A DNA stretch of 16,260 bases from CAYGZC01 sp964354225 (GTDB lineage Bacteria > Bacteroidota > Ignavibacteria > UBA10030 > SZUA-254). The notes below the pieces were generated by a model. That model had not been told where the DNA came from. It ran no database searches and was given only the letters and a program-made list of their open reading frames with translations. The stretch is taken from the NCBI GenBank assembly GCA_964354225.1, contig CAYGZC010000309.1, positions 1-16,260 on the forward strand, written 5' to 3'. The translations under genes and the position numbers were made by a program. Position 1 is the first letter of the stretch; each line of letters begins with the position of its first letter. Of the stretch, positions 1-8,187 are shown in pieces.

Positions 1-208
1 TGAAATGCGTGGAGATGTTGAGTGGTTTAAATACGATCGTGCGCAATTATTAACTGGAACGTCAGCGGATATTATAAGTAATCAACTTTGGACAGGCAAT
101 GTACTATTTGATATCAGGATGGATACTCGACCGATGGGTAGCGAATTGAGGTACCTTGTAGAAGGCAATTGGTTGCAATGGTCTTTCACAAACTGTGGTG
201 ATATATGA
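1..208 (+). CDS. 3' end of an unrecognised gene coupled to the HNH protein
   Basis: The reading frame is open at the left edge of the window, so this is most likely the C-terminal part of a longer protein; the first internal ATG is at 5. About 68 residues are visible, rich in tryptophan and aromatic residues, with no motif that I recognise. Its stop overlaps the start of the HNH-endonuclease gene by four bases (ATGA), which implies translational coupling. In restriction-modification operons the gene before an HNH nuclease is often a methyltransferase or specificity protein, but nothing in these residues demonstrates that. I give no function. Confidence 0.55.
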   Translation, partial: EMRGDVEWFKYDRAQLLTGTSADIISNQLWTGNVLFDIRMDTRPMGSELRYLVEGNWLQWSFTNCGDI

Positions 209-1290
209 AAAGTACTTCTTTAGTTCACAAAGTTAGAATGACGTTCTATCCGATGGCTGGCAGTATAGCGGAACAGTTTGAAAACTTACTTCAAACTCTT
301 CAATGGATAAACACAAATAAACCTACACCCAATGAAGTTTACGAGTGGTTAAAAGTTCGATTTAAATTGAGTCATTACTTTGCGCGTGATGTCTATACGG
401 TATTATTCATAAGTAGCGGATTGGTTAAAGCAAGTAATGGAAGATGTTATTTGACAGGCGAGGGAAAAGTCATATTGGCAACTTCCTCGCCTATTACTTT
501 ATTGGAGGTGTTTGAAAAATCTTTTGCTGGAGTTGCTGCAATTCTCGAAGTCCTTCGCACAAAATCCAATATTCGAGGTGAGACGCTTAAATCAACATGG
601 TTTGACCTAGTGAAAGGAAGATTTCCAAAGATGAAGGACTGGAGTAAGAGAACCATTAATAATCAGTGCGGTCATCGAATTAATTGGTTGCGTGCCATGA
701 GTTTTATTACAACAGATGAAGGACATTACTCACTATCAAAAAGTGGTTGGGAATTTGTGTTTCAGTACCCACCAGAGGGAATCGCAATTCAACGCCATGA
801 AATTAAACAACAAGAAAAAAAGGTAGATGAATTAGTATTGGGAAGTTTTGAGCCTTTTGATGTTTCAACAGAAAAATCTTCTTCCTTACGACAGGTTTTA
901 GTACGTGACCGTGCTTTCCGCGTGATTGTTAGTACCCAGTATGATTATCATTGTGCAATTTGTGGCTTTCGTTTACAAGCGCCTCGTGGTGTTTATGAAG
1001 CGGAGGCTGCCCACATAATTCCAAAAAGTAAACATGGCACAGATGATCCTCGAAATGGTATTTGTCTATGTGGAACTTGTCACTGGATATTTGATGAGGG
1101 TCTACTCTCAATTATCCCGAAAGAGTTATCATTAATTACTGCAAACTATCTGCAAGACAAAGCAAAAGATTTATCTGCTCGACGATATCTAAAATTGCAG
1201 GGTTGTAAGATAAAACTTGTCATAAATCAAAAATATACACCTTCTGATGAAGCACTTGACTGGCATAATCAAAATATATTTTTAGGTTGA
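205..1290 (+). CDS. HNH endonuclease with N-terminal helical/winged-helix-like region (probable restriction or defence nuclease)
   Basis: A 361-residue protein. The C-terminal third carries an HNH nuclease with a zinc site. A CxxC pair lies at residues 250/253 (HCAICGF), followed by AHIIPKS with His270, Asn284 (PRNGICLC), then a second CxxC at 289/292 and the final His293 in CHWIFDEG. This matches the HNH_2-type arrangement seen in type II and type IV restriction enzymes. The first 200 residues lack a recognised motif but look like helical, winged-helix-type DNA-binding modules, as expected for target recognition. The start is set by the ATGA overlap with the preceding frame. Together with its coupled partner it probably forms a restriction/defence pair; the partner is cut by the window edge. 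The HNH call is firm; the biological role is inferred. Confidence 0.8.
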   Translation: MKSTSLVHKVRMTFYPMAGSIAEQFENLLQTLQWINTNKPTPNEVYEWLKVRFKLSHYFARDVYTVLFISSGLVKASNGRCYLTGEGKVILATSSPITLLEVFEKSFAGVAAILEVLRTKSNIRGETLKSTWFDLVKGRFPKMKDWSKRTINNQCGHRINWLRAMSFITTDEGHYSLSKSGWEFVFQYPPEGIAIQRHEIKQQEKKVDELVLGSFEPFDVSTEKSSSLRQVLVRDRAFRVIVSTQYDYHCAICGFRLQAPRGVYEAEAAHIIPKSKHGTDDPRNGICLCGTCHWIFDEGLLSIIPKELSLITANYLQDKAKDLSARRYLKLQGCKIKLVINQKYTPSDEALDWHNQNIFLG

Positions 1291-1331
1291 TTTGACACAG
1301 GCACTGTTCACAGGTCGATAAGGAGTACTGA

Positions 1332-1940
1332 ATGCTCAAAGAAATTCTAATCCAAAACTTACGTGTTGTATTTGTCGGAACGACGGTAGCGGAAATATCT
1401 GACGAGCTTGGGTTTTATTATTTAACTCCGAAGAATCGATTTTGGGAAATGCTGGAATATGCCAACATCACACAAACAATTGTTATCTCCCAATCGGACC
1501 GTAAGGCGCTGGTTGGCGCGAAGCAAACAGGAATACTGGATGACTTGTACAAGCAATTCTTCTTCGAGAAGAAGGAATCAACATTGTTAAAACTTCGGAT
1601 CGGTTTAATCGACCTCAACCGGCGGCTTGTCGTCAGCAAAGACGATGACTCGTCGGCAGAACCCACAACAGATGATATACAAAAGTTTGTAAAGAAAATA
1701 GAAAAGTACAAGCCGAAGATTGTCGCGTTTGTAACAAGCGTGGAAATATTTGAGAAATGTTTTAAAAAACTTTATCCATCGGCTACTCGTCAGCGGGGAA
1801 AGCAAGATTTCATGATCGGTAATTCAGAATGCTGGCTGCTCGGCAGTACCAGTGGTCGCGTAAAAGATACCGAAGCACTTGAGCAGGTGTTCAGTGAGCT
1901 TGCAGATCGCCTCGGAAGCTTGGAAAAAGAGAGCGTTTGA
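1332..1940 (+). CDS. Uracil-DNA glycosylase superfamily protein (mismatch-specific, Mug/TDG-like)
   Basis: A 202-residue protein with the layout of mismatch-specific uracil/hypoxanthine DNA glycosylases, which remove deaminated bases at mismatches. Visible motifs are VVFVGTTVAEIS (residues 12-23, motif I position), FYYLTPKNRFWEML (28-41, the conserved aromatic-NRFW base-pocket loop), IGLIDL (90-95) and, near the C-terminus, LLGSTSGRVKD (169-179) at the motif II position, where many relatives have a proline in place of the glycine. AAGGAG-like bases at 1320-1325 precede the ATG at good spacing. It sits just after the HNH gene, so it belongs to the accessory cluster. Motif I lacks the classical Mug asparagine, as in TDG-like families with a GT-A/T-x-S signature; the substrate cannot be read from sequence. 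It could be an inactive or altered-specificity member. Confidence 0.75.
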   Translation: MLKEILIQNLRVVFVGTTVAEISDELGFYYLTPKNRFWEMLEYANITQTIVISQSDRKALVGAKQTGILDDLYKQFFFEKKESTLLKLRIGLIDLNRRLVVSKDDDSSAEPTTDDIQKFVKKIEKYKPKIVAFVTSVEIFEKCFKKLYPSATRQRGKQDFMIGNSECWLLGSTSGRVKDTEALEQVFSELADRLGSLEKESV

Positions 1941-1956
1941 AATAGAAATTCCTCAA

Positions 1957-2008
1957 CTGGGAGGGAGGTACTCTCCCGGCCAGATGTAGTCAAGGAGTAG
2001 AACTCCTT
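1957..2008. repeat. Two adjacent hairpins without T-run
   Basis: Two inverted repeats follow each other in the gap after the glycosylase gene. The first (1957-1983) pairs CTGG with CCAG and inner GGGAG with CTCCC. The second (1992-2008) is a perfect 7-bp stem, AAGGAGT-aga-ACTCCTT. Neither is followed by a run of T's, so they are not typical intrinsic terminators; they may stabilise mRNA ends or be remnants of a small repeat. Nothing else is evident between 1941 and 2090. Confidence 0.4.
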
Positions 2009-2096
2009 CACAACATGGCTCAGCAGTTTAGAGAAGGACAACGTATGAAGGGGAGTTGTTAAACAAACACATCAAGAATTTATTAGAGGAATGATA

Positions 2097-2459
2097 ATGG
2101 CAAAATGGAAGAAAGCGCCGGAGGAAGTTAAAGAAATATTGGAAACTGCAGTATCAAACATCGAATACACGCGCAAGATCATGTTTGGCTATCCTGCCTA
2201 TTTCATCAACAACAATATGTTCACAGGTGTGTTTCAGGACTCGATCATCATCCGTCTTGATACCGAATCGTTGGAGAGATTACTATCGGTTCATGAAAAA
2301 ATCAAACGTTTCGAGCCGATGAAAGGTAGGGTCATGAAAGAATATTTAGAACTGCCGAAGTCGGTTTACTCAAATAAATCAGTTCTAAAAAAACTTATCA
2401 CTATCTCGTATGAGTATTCGGGTTCCTTACCTGCAAAACCTATCAGGAAGCGGAAATAG
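2097..2459 (+). CDS. TfoX N-terminal domain family protein
   Basis: A 120-residue protein spanning the TfoX/Sxy N-terminal domain. The signature is visible in order: KIMFGYPAYF, NNNMFTGVF, SIIIRL, a central FEPMKGRVMKEYLELP block and a YSGSLPAKP end followed by a basic tail. In gamma-proteobacteria TfoX is a competence regulator; stand-alone N-terminal-domain proteins like this are widespread and uncharacterised, so a competence role should not be assumed. An ATG six bases upstream (2091) is possible, but AGAGGA at 2085-2090 gives correct spacing only to the ATG at 2097. It converges with the GIY-YIG gene across a 15-bp gap. Confidence 0.8.
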   Translation: MAKWKKAPEEVKEILETAVSNIEYTRKIMFGYPAYFINNNMFTGVFQDSIIIRLDTESLERLLSVHEKIKRFEPMKGRVMKEYLELPKSVYSNKSVLKKLITISYEYSGSLPAKPIRKRK

Positions 2460-2474
2460 TCCAGAAAGAAAGTA

Positions 2475-2798
2475 TCAATTATTACATAAGAGTGTATAGT
2501 TTTGTTTGATATCGTTCTCAATCTCCATGCGGGAATCTTTATCATCTTGTTGTAATATGCAAATACAATTTGCATTATTCTCCTTGAAAGATGCTGTATT
2601 GTGAATCCGAATCGATAAGTCGCTTGTTCGCCCGCAATAAATTCGACTATGCGCAATCCTACCATCCGGATTTTGATTCCGACTCGTGATGAAATAGACG
2701 GCTCCGAAATTACTAAAATTTGTACCCAATGGATACGCTCGAAACTTGTACTCTTTACCTGATTTACCTTTTATACGAACATTTCCTAATCCATCCAT
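2475..2798 (-). CDS. GIY-YIG nuclease-superfamily protein
   Basis: A 107-residue protein. A degenerate GIY-YIG module is visible: GAVYFITSR (GIY position), a short loop, then IYCGRTSDLSIRI (YIG position with the following Arg), and later CICI and an acidic ME-IENDIKQNY helix that supplies the usual glutamate. An N-terminal strand pair, IKGKSGKEYKFRAYP, precedes the domain, as in a family of small bacterial hypothetical proteins with the same order. AAGGAG lies seven bases upstream of the ATG on the minus strand. The likely role is a nuclease or nuclease-derived DNA-binding protein; the catalytic YIG reads YCG, so activity is uncertain. Convergent with the TfoX-like gene. Confidence 0.7.
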   Translation of the reverse strand: MDGLGNVRIKGKSGKEYKFRAYPLGTNFSNFGAVYFITSRNQNPDGRIAHSRIYCGRTSDLSIRIHNTASFKENNANCICILQQDDKDSRMEIENDIKQNYTLLCNN

Positions 2799-2899
2799 GA
2801 TAAACTCCTTTCTATTGGTGACAAGAATGAATCACATACTAATGTACAAAAATCATTGACCAATACCTAATAAGGATAAACAACCTTGCGATAGCTCAC

Positions 2900-3628
2900 T
2901 TATCCCTTAAACAATTTTAACCCAAAAATATCCTCAACACCGATCGGTTCAACGGAGAAAAACGGCTCACCGTACTTTGCACCGATCTGCTGTCCATAGT
3001 ATTTCATTCTCGTCTCCATAAAATCGAGGAAAGGTTTTTGACTCAGGAATGTTTCAGGGTCGGTAGAGTCGGGATTATAAAACTGGGATTTATGCGCCTT
3101 TATGGCAGCAATGCGACGATCATAAACATCGGAAATATCAACAATAAACGAAGGTGTGAACTCATGCTTTTGCATGTAGTGAAAATACTTATGTGGTCGC
3201 CACGCTTGAAGTTTTTTGCCGTATGTTTTAATTGCAATCTTTCTTAACCCGGAATAAAACTGCGCCTCGCGGCAAAGATAATGTGCATGTACATGGTCGG
3301 GATGCCGCTCTTGCCAATGAGGGATGAGAATAATTTCCGGTTGATACTTGCGGTATATCTCAATTACTTTCGACATATTCTTTTTATTTACCTCGATGTT
3401 GCCATCTGGTATGCGAAGGTTCTCGCGGGTTTTCACACCCAAGATTTTCGCGGCTTCCTTAGCTTCCAAACTTCTTATCTTCTTATTTCCGCGTGTGCCA
3501 AGCTCACCTTCGGTTAAATCAATTATGCCAACCTTGTAACCAAGCTTAACACATTTTGCGACCGTTCCGCCGCAAGCTAACTCAACGTCATCGGGGTGAG
3601 CGCCAATGGCTAATAAATCTAATTTCAT
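2900..3628 (-). CDS. bshB1: Bacillithiol biosynthesis deacetylase BshB1 (PIG-L/LmbE family)
   Basis: A 242-residue zinc deacetylase of the PIG-L superfamily. The metal-binding signature GAHPDDVEL is near the N-terminus (residues 9-17), with a downstream HPDHVHAHYL supplying the third histidine. TEGELGTRG and LRIPDGNIE are typical of the BshB1 subgroup. The enzyme removes the acetyl group from GlcNAc-malate, the second step of bacillithiol synthesis, in the cytoplasm. Length fits the family (about 235). No bshA or bshC is visible in the window. It is divergent from xseA, and the 107-bp gap must hold both promoters. Identification is by motif and overall pattern; a related LmbE sugar deacetylase is the alternative. 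Confidence 0.85.
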   Translation of the reverse strand: MKLDLLAIGAHPDDVELACGGTVAKCVKLGYKVGIIDLTEGELGTRGNKKIRSLEAKEAAKILGVKTRENLRIPDGNIEVNKKNMSKVIEIYRKYQPEIILIPHWQERHPDHVHAHYLCREAQFYSGLRKIAIKTYGKKLQAWRPHKYFHYMQKHEFTPSFIVDISDVYDRRIAAIKAHKSQFYNPDSTDPETFLSQKPFLDFMETRMKYYGQQIGAKYGEPFFSVEPIGVEDIFGLKLFKG

Positions 3629-3735
3629 TGTATCTCCATTTCAATACAGATTTTCTATCCAATATATTGAATGCTCGAATGTAATGCAATCCGTTTGATT
3701 ATAAACTCATGTTTAGATATATTGCTTCAGCAATT

Positions 3736-4920
3736 ATGATTACTCAGAAAATATTCACGGTCAGTGAGCTGACACGTCGTATCAAAGGTGTGTTGGAAAC
3801 ATCCTTTACGAATGTTTCTGTGGAAGGAGAGATATCCAATTTCAAACGACATTCATCAGGGCATCTATATTTCACACTGAAAGATGAGGGGGCTCAAATT
3901 TCTGCGGTCATGTGGCGGGGCAGAGCTTCGAACCTTTTCTTCACTCCGCAGGATGGAATGAAAGTCGTTGCTTCGGGTAAAATTACAGTTTATGAACCGC
4001 AGGGCAAGTATCAAATTGATGTTGTTCAACTGCAACCGCGCGGCATCGGTGAACTGCAGCTTGCGTTCGAGCGTTTAAAACAAAAACTTGCCGATGAAGG
4101 ATTGTTTGATGCCGAACATAAGAAACCTTTACCCGAATATCCTGAGCAAATCGGAATTGTTACCTCACCAACCGGTGCGGCAATCCAGGACATACTTAAT
4201 ATTCTCTCCCGCCGATTTCCAGCGGTAGAAGTTTTACTCTATCCGGTAAAGGTTCAAGGTGAAGGAGCAGCCGAAGAAATAGCAGATGCGATAAAAGATT
4301 TCAATAAGCTTGGCAACATTGATGTTATGATAATCGGCAGGGGAGGCGGCTCGCTTGAAGATTTATGGGCATTCAATGAAGAAGTTGTTGCCCGTGCGAT
4401 ATACGATTCTAAAATTCCAATCGTCAGTGCCGTTGGACATGAGATTGATTTTACGATAGCAGATTTCGTCGCCGATCTTCGTGCACCAACTCCTTCGGCT
4501 GCTGCGGAATTGGTTGTTAAACATAAATCGGAAATAATTGAAAATCTACGCAATTTTTGCTATAATATTGAACAGGAAATCAGCAATATTATTACTTCAC
4601 AGAAAGAACGAATTTTATCATTGCTCCAAAGTTACTCGTTCAATCGACCGATTGATTTAATCAGACAATATTCACAACACGTAGACGGGTTAAATCGTCA
4701 GCTTCACCAATCTGCCATGCACTCTTTTACATTCAACAGGCAAGAATTGAATTCACTTCAGAAGCGGATTTCATCTGTGAATCCGGCTTCTGTATTAGAA
4801 CGTGGCTATACCATTGTGTACAAAGGTTCAGAAGTTGCCGACCGTGCAAAGAAGTTGCACTCGGAAGATTCGATTGAGATAAAATTCCATGATGGCAAAC
4901 TGCCAGCTAAGGTAGAATGA
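3736..4920 (+). CDS. xseA: Exodeoxyribonuclease VII large subunit
   Basis: Large subunit of exonuclease VII, which degrades single-stranded DNA into oligonucleotides with its small-subunit partner encoded just downstream. From the ATG at 3736 the protein has 394 residues. An N-terminal OB-fold (KIFTVSELTRRIKGVLE, ISNFKRHSSGHLYFTLKD, AVMWRG) is followed by the catalytic domain with IGIVTSPTGAAIQDIL, IIGRGGGSLEDLWAFNEE and VGHEIDFTIADFVADLRAPTP, then a helical coiled-coil stretch and a C-terminal RGYTIV segment. The frame can be extended to an ATG at 3709, but 3736 gives the usual family N-terminus, and a TATAAA at 3700-3705 would place the transcript start beyond 3709. No clear Shine-Dalgarno for either. 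First gene of the housekeeping run. Confidence 0.93.
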   Translation: MITQKIFTVSELTRRIKGVLETSFTNVSVEGEISNFKRHSSGHLYFTLKDEGAQISAVMWRGRASNLFFTPQDGMKVVASGKITVYEPQGKYQIDVVQLQPRGIGELQLAFERLKQKLADEGLFDAEHKKPLPEYPEQIGIVTSPTGAAIQDILNILSRRFPAVEVLLYPVKVQGEGAAEEIADAIKDFNKLGNIDVMIIGRGGGSLEDLWAFNEEVVARAIYDSKIPIVSAVGHEIDFTIADFVADLRAPTPSAAAELVVKHKSEIIENLRNFCYNIEQEISNIITSQKERILSLLQSYSFNRPIDLIRQYSQHVDGLNRQLHQSAMHSFTFNRQELNSLQKRISSVNPASVLERGYTIVYKGSEVADRAKKLHSEDSIEIKFHDGKLPAKVE

Positions 4921-4949
4921 AAAAGTCAAAAAATGACTTTTGATTTTTA
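4921..4949 (+). terminator. Small hairpin with short T-stretch between xseA and xseB
   Basis: Immediately after the xseA stop, AAAAGTCA (4921-4928) and TGACTTTT (4934-4941) form an 8-bp stem around five A's, followed by GATTTTTAA. It looks like a weak intrinsic terminator or an attenuating/processing hairpin within the operon. The stem is AT-rich, so termination would be partial at best. Confidence 0.35.
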
Positions 4950-4977
4950 ACTTCTTTAATTTTGAATTGATCAAAGT

Positions 4978-5232
4978 ATGGGCACAAAAAAACATTTAAC
5001 ACTTAAAGAATCCCCGCCAAATTTTGAGCACTCGATGAAACGGCTCGAGGAAATTGTAGAGAAGCTCGAATCGGGCAGCGTCTCGCTCGATAACGCGATG
5101 GAATTGTATGAGGAAGGTGTGAAGATCTCGAAGCAGTGCCTTGAGAAATTAACACAAGTGGAGCTAAAACTGAAGAAGTTAAGTAAAGACGTGAATGGAA
5201 ACCTCGAATTGTTTAAAGAAAAGGAAGAGTAA
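4978..5232 (+). CDS. xseB: Exodeoxyribonuclease VII small subunit
   Basis: An 84-residue small subunit of exonuclease VII that coats the helical part of XseA. The conserved helical hairpin is plain: FEHSMKRLEEIVEKLESG, then SLDNAMELYEEGVKISKQC and a C-terminal LTQVELKLKKL helix. Length is normal for the family. It lies 57 bases after xseA, with a small hairpin in the gap, and its end runs into the Shine-Dalgarno region of dxs. The context, xseA-xseB-dxs, is a common bacterial order linking exonuclease VII with isoprenoid genes. Confidence 0.93.
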   Translation: MGTKKHLTLKESPPNFEHSMKRLEEIVEKLESGSVSLDNAMELYEEGVKISKQCLEKLTQVELKLKKLSKDVNGNLELFKEKEE

Positions 5233-5239
5233 GGAAGCA

Positions 5240-7186
5240 GTGACAAAAGTAGATTATAAATACTTAACCAAAATTAACACACCTGAAGATCTCCGCAAAT
5301 TAACTATACCCGAACTAAAAATCATCTCTGATGAAGTTCGTGAGTTTATCATCGATACAATTTCAATAACTGGTGGACATCTTGGTGCAGGCCTGGGAAC
5401 AGTGGAACTTGCAGTCGTTTTGCATTACGTATTTAACACACCACAGGATAAACTTGTTTGGGATGTTGGACATCAGGCATATCCGCATAAGGTTTTAACC
5501 GGACGTAAAGATGTTTTTCATACAATCAGGCAGCTTGGAGGTATCAGCGGCTTTTTAAAGCGATCTGAGAGCGAATATGATACATTTGGTGCGGGACATG
5601 CAAGCACTTCTATCTCTGCCGCACTTGGAATTGCAGTTGCCAGAGATTTGGCAGGTGATAAATATCGTGTTGTTGCAATTGTTGGTGATGGTGCAATGAC
5701 CGGCGGTATGGCATACGAGGCGATGAACAACGCCGGTCTTCAGAAAAAAAATCTAATTGTGGTTCTTAATGACAACAACATGTCAATCGGTCCGAACGTT
5801 TGGGCATTCTCAAATTACTTCACAGAATTAATCGCGAATCCGAAATACAACAAATTCAAATCTACAGTTTGGGACCTAACCGGTAAACTTGATAATCTCG
5901 GAGATAGGATTCGAAAACTTGCTTCACGAGTTGAGGAAGGAATAAAGGTTGTTATCACCCCCGGGATACTCTTCGAAGCATTGGGTTTCCGTTATTTTGG
6001 TCCAATCAATGGACACAATGTGCCGCAGCTTGTAAAAATCTTTGATGAAATAAAAGATTTTCACGGACCGATATTAGTACACGTGACAACTCGGAAAGGC
6101 AAAGGTTACAAGCCGGCAGAAGAGGATGAACAAGCCCTTCATGGTGTAACGCCTTTCGATAAAGTAACGGGTCTTTCTCAATCGAAAGTTGGTGCCGCAC
6201 CATCGTACACAGAAGTTTTCGGCAGAACAGTTGTTGAGCTTGCTAAGCAAAATTTAAAAATTGTCGGAATCACAGCAGCGATGCCAGATGGAACTGGTTT
6301 AGACAAACTTCAACAGGAAATTCCAGAACGCTTCTTCGATGTTGGGATTGCCGAACAACATGCTGTTACATTTGCTGCCGGACTCGCAACGCAAGGATAC
6401 ATTCCGATTGTAGCTATTTATTCAACGTTTCTGCAACGCGCATTCGATCAGATTGTCCACGATGTAGCGCTCCAACACCTTCATGTAATATTCAGTCTCG
6501 ACCGTGGTGGAATAGTAGGTGCCGATGGTCCAACTCATCACGGAGTTCTCGATCTTGCATATCTCCGATGTATATCGGGAATAGTAATTATGGTACCAAA
6601 GGATGAGAGTGAGCTGCGCGATATGCTGTTCACCGCGGTAGAATATAACGATGGTCCAGTCGCAATACGTTTTCCAAGAGCCAATGGAATTGGTATTCCG
6701 TTAAAATCAGATTTCATTAAGATGCCTATCGGCAAAGCTGAAATCATTCAAGCAGGTAAAGATATTGCGATCCTTGCAATTGGGAATATGGTCTATCCAT
6801 CTCTCAAAGCTGCTGAGGTACTTGACAAAGCTGGAATCAATGCTGAAGTTGTAAATATGCGATTCGTAAAGCCACTCGATATTGAATTGATAGAGGATAT
6901 TTGTAAAAGATTTTCACATGTTTTCACTATCGAAGATCATGTGGTCACCGGTGGCTTCGGTAGTGCGGTTCTTGAAGTAATAGCAAATAAAAAATATCAA
7001 CATATCAATATCAAAAATCACGGCATACCTGATAAGTTCATCGAGCAGGGAACGATAGCTGAGCTTCATGCGATGTTGAAACTCGATGCGCAAGGGATTG
7101 CCGATGTTGCTAAGGAATTCCTCAATAAAACATTTAATAATTCATTTGAAATAAAAGGAACAGAGGAGAGAATTTTAACCACATGA
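5240..7186 (+). CDS. dxs: 1-deoxy-D-xylulose-5-phosphate synthase
   Basis: Thiamine-diphosphate enzyme that condenses pyruvate and glyceraldehyde-3-phosphate, the entry step of the MEP isoprenoid pathway and a source of DXP for thiamine and pyridoxal. I place the start at GTG 5240 (648 residues): purine-rich AAGGAAG stretches precede it, whereas the in-frame ATG at 5195 lies inside xseB and adds an unconserved lysine-rich extension. Counting from that GTG, HLGAGLG (near 47), the ThDP motif GDGAMTGG (149-156) to LNDNNMSI (176-183), the catalytic Glu372 in GIAEQHAV, and DRGGIVGADGPTHHG (421-435) are intact. The last four bases overlap the next gene (ATGA). Confidence 0.95.
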   Translation: MTKVDYKYLTKINTPEDLRKLTIPELKIISDEVREFIIDTISITGGHLGAGLGTVELAVVLHYVFNTPQDKLVWDVGHQAYPHKVLTGRKDVFHTIRQLGGISGFLKRSESEYDTFGAGHASTSISAALGIAVARDLAGDKYRVVAIVGDGAMTGGMAYEAMNNAGLQKKNLIVVLNDNNMSIGPNVWAFSNYFTELIANPKYNKFKSTVWDLTGKLDNLGDRIRKLASRVEEGIKVVITPGILFEALGFRYFGPINGHNVPQLVKIFDEIKDFHGPILVHVTTRKGKGYKPAEEDEQALHGVTPFDKVTGLSQSKVGAAPSYTEVFGRTVVELAKQNLKIVGITAAMPDGTGLDKLQQEIPERFFDVGIAEQHAVTFAAGLATQGYIPIVAIYSTFLQRAFDQIVHDVALQHLHVIFSLDRGGIVGADGPTHHGVLDLAYLRCISGIVIMVPKDESELRDMLFTAVEYNDGPVAIRFPRANGIGIPLKSDFIKMPIGKAEIIQAGKDIAILAIGNMVYPSLKAAEVLDKAGINAEVVNMRFVKPLDIELIEDICKRFSHVFTIEDHVVTGGFGSAVLEVIANKKYQHINIKNHGIPDKFIEQGTIAELHAMLKLDAQGIADVAKEFLNKTFNNSFEIKGTEERILTT

Positions 7187-8187
7187 AAAAAATCCGTTTG
7201 GGTATTGTTGGGCTTGGGTGGGTATCACAAATATTTCATCTGCCGATTCTTACGAAATGCGAGGATGTTGAAGTTGTTGCTGTATGCGATAAGGACAAAT
7301 CACGCACAAAGACGATAGCTGATCGTTTCAACATCACACAAGTTTATACTGATTACCAAGAATTGCTTTCAAAGGCAGATATCGACGCTGTGGATATATG
7401 CACAAGCACAGATACACATTTACCTATTACAATTGCAGCCTTGGAACAGGGAAAAGATGTTTTTGTTGAAAAGCCGATCGCCCGAAAATACAGCGAAGCT
7501 GTGCAAATGGCAGAAAAAGCAAAGGAACTGAAACGAAAACTAATGGTTGGCATGAACAACCGTTTCCGCCCCGATACGATGATCCTTAAAAGTTTTATTG
7601 AAAAAGGTGAAGTCGGTAAAATATTTTTTGTGAAGGCAGGATGGCTGAAAAAATTGTCGAGTGATAATAAATGGATGACACAGAAAGATAAATCAGGCGG
7701 CGGGGTTTTCCTCGATCTCGGGATCGTTATGCTTGATTTGATTTTGTGGATGCTCGGTTTTCCTCCCGTCCAGCGAGTCAATTCAAAAATGTATATGCAT
7801 AAAACGAAGAGTGTTGAAGATTCGTGTATTGTTTTTGCCGAAATGAAATATGGAATCTCGCTCATGCTCGAAACAAGCTGGTCATATCAATGCGCACAGG
7901 ATTTCTTTTACTGCGATTTCTTTGGCTCAGAAGGTAGTGCAATGATTAATCCTCTCCGTATTCATAAGCAATTACATGGAAATCTGGTAAATGTAACTCC
8001 TGTAAAGATGGAACCGCCCGTTAATATATTCAGAAAAAGTTACGAGAATGAACTGAAACATTTCATTGGTGCTGCACGTGGTCTTCATACCGTCATCTCG
8101 ACTGGTGACGAGGCAGTACAGCGAATGAAAGTAGTAGAGGCAATTTATCAATCTGCCATAAAAGGAAAAGAGATCATTATAAAATGA
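7183..8187 (+). CDS. Gfo/Idh/MocA family NAD(P)-dependent oxidoreductase
   Basis: A 334-residue two-domain dehydrogenase. The N-terminal Rossmann fold shows GIVGLGWVSQ (residues 7-16), an acidic VVAVCDKDKSR end of strand 2, and the family EKP motif at 96-98 (VFVEKPIA). GMNNRFRPD follows at the domain junction. The C-terminal half is an alpha/beta sheet domain with GGVFLDLG(I)VMLDLILWML, in which the usual catalytic HDxxD-like histidine region reads LGIVMLDL. Members oxidise or reduce sugars, inositols or related alcohols; the substrate cannot be told from sequence. Four-base overlaps with both dxs and the following SAM-enzyme gene show tight coupling, but that does not by itself tie it to isoprenoid synthesis. 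Confidence 0.85.
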   Translation: MKKIRLGIVGLGWVSQIFHLPILTKCEDVEVVAVCDKDKSRTKTIADRFNITQVYTDYQELLSKADIDAVDICTSTDTHLPITIAALEQGKDVFVEKPIARKYSEAVQMAEKAKELKRKLMVGMNNRFRPDTMILKSFIEKGEVGKIFFVKAGWLKKLSSDNKWMTQKDKSGGGVFLDLGIVMLDLILWMLGFPPVQRVNSKMYMHKTKSVEDSCIVFAEMKYGISLMLETSWSYQCAQDFFYCDFFGSEGSAMINPLRIHKQLHGNLVNVTPVKMEPPVNIFRKSYENELKHFIGAARGLHTVISTGDEAVQRMKVVEAIYQSAIKGKEIIIK

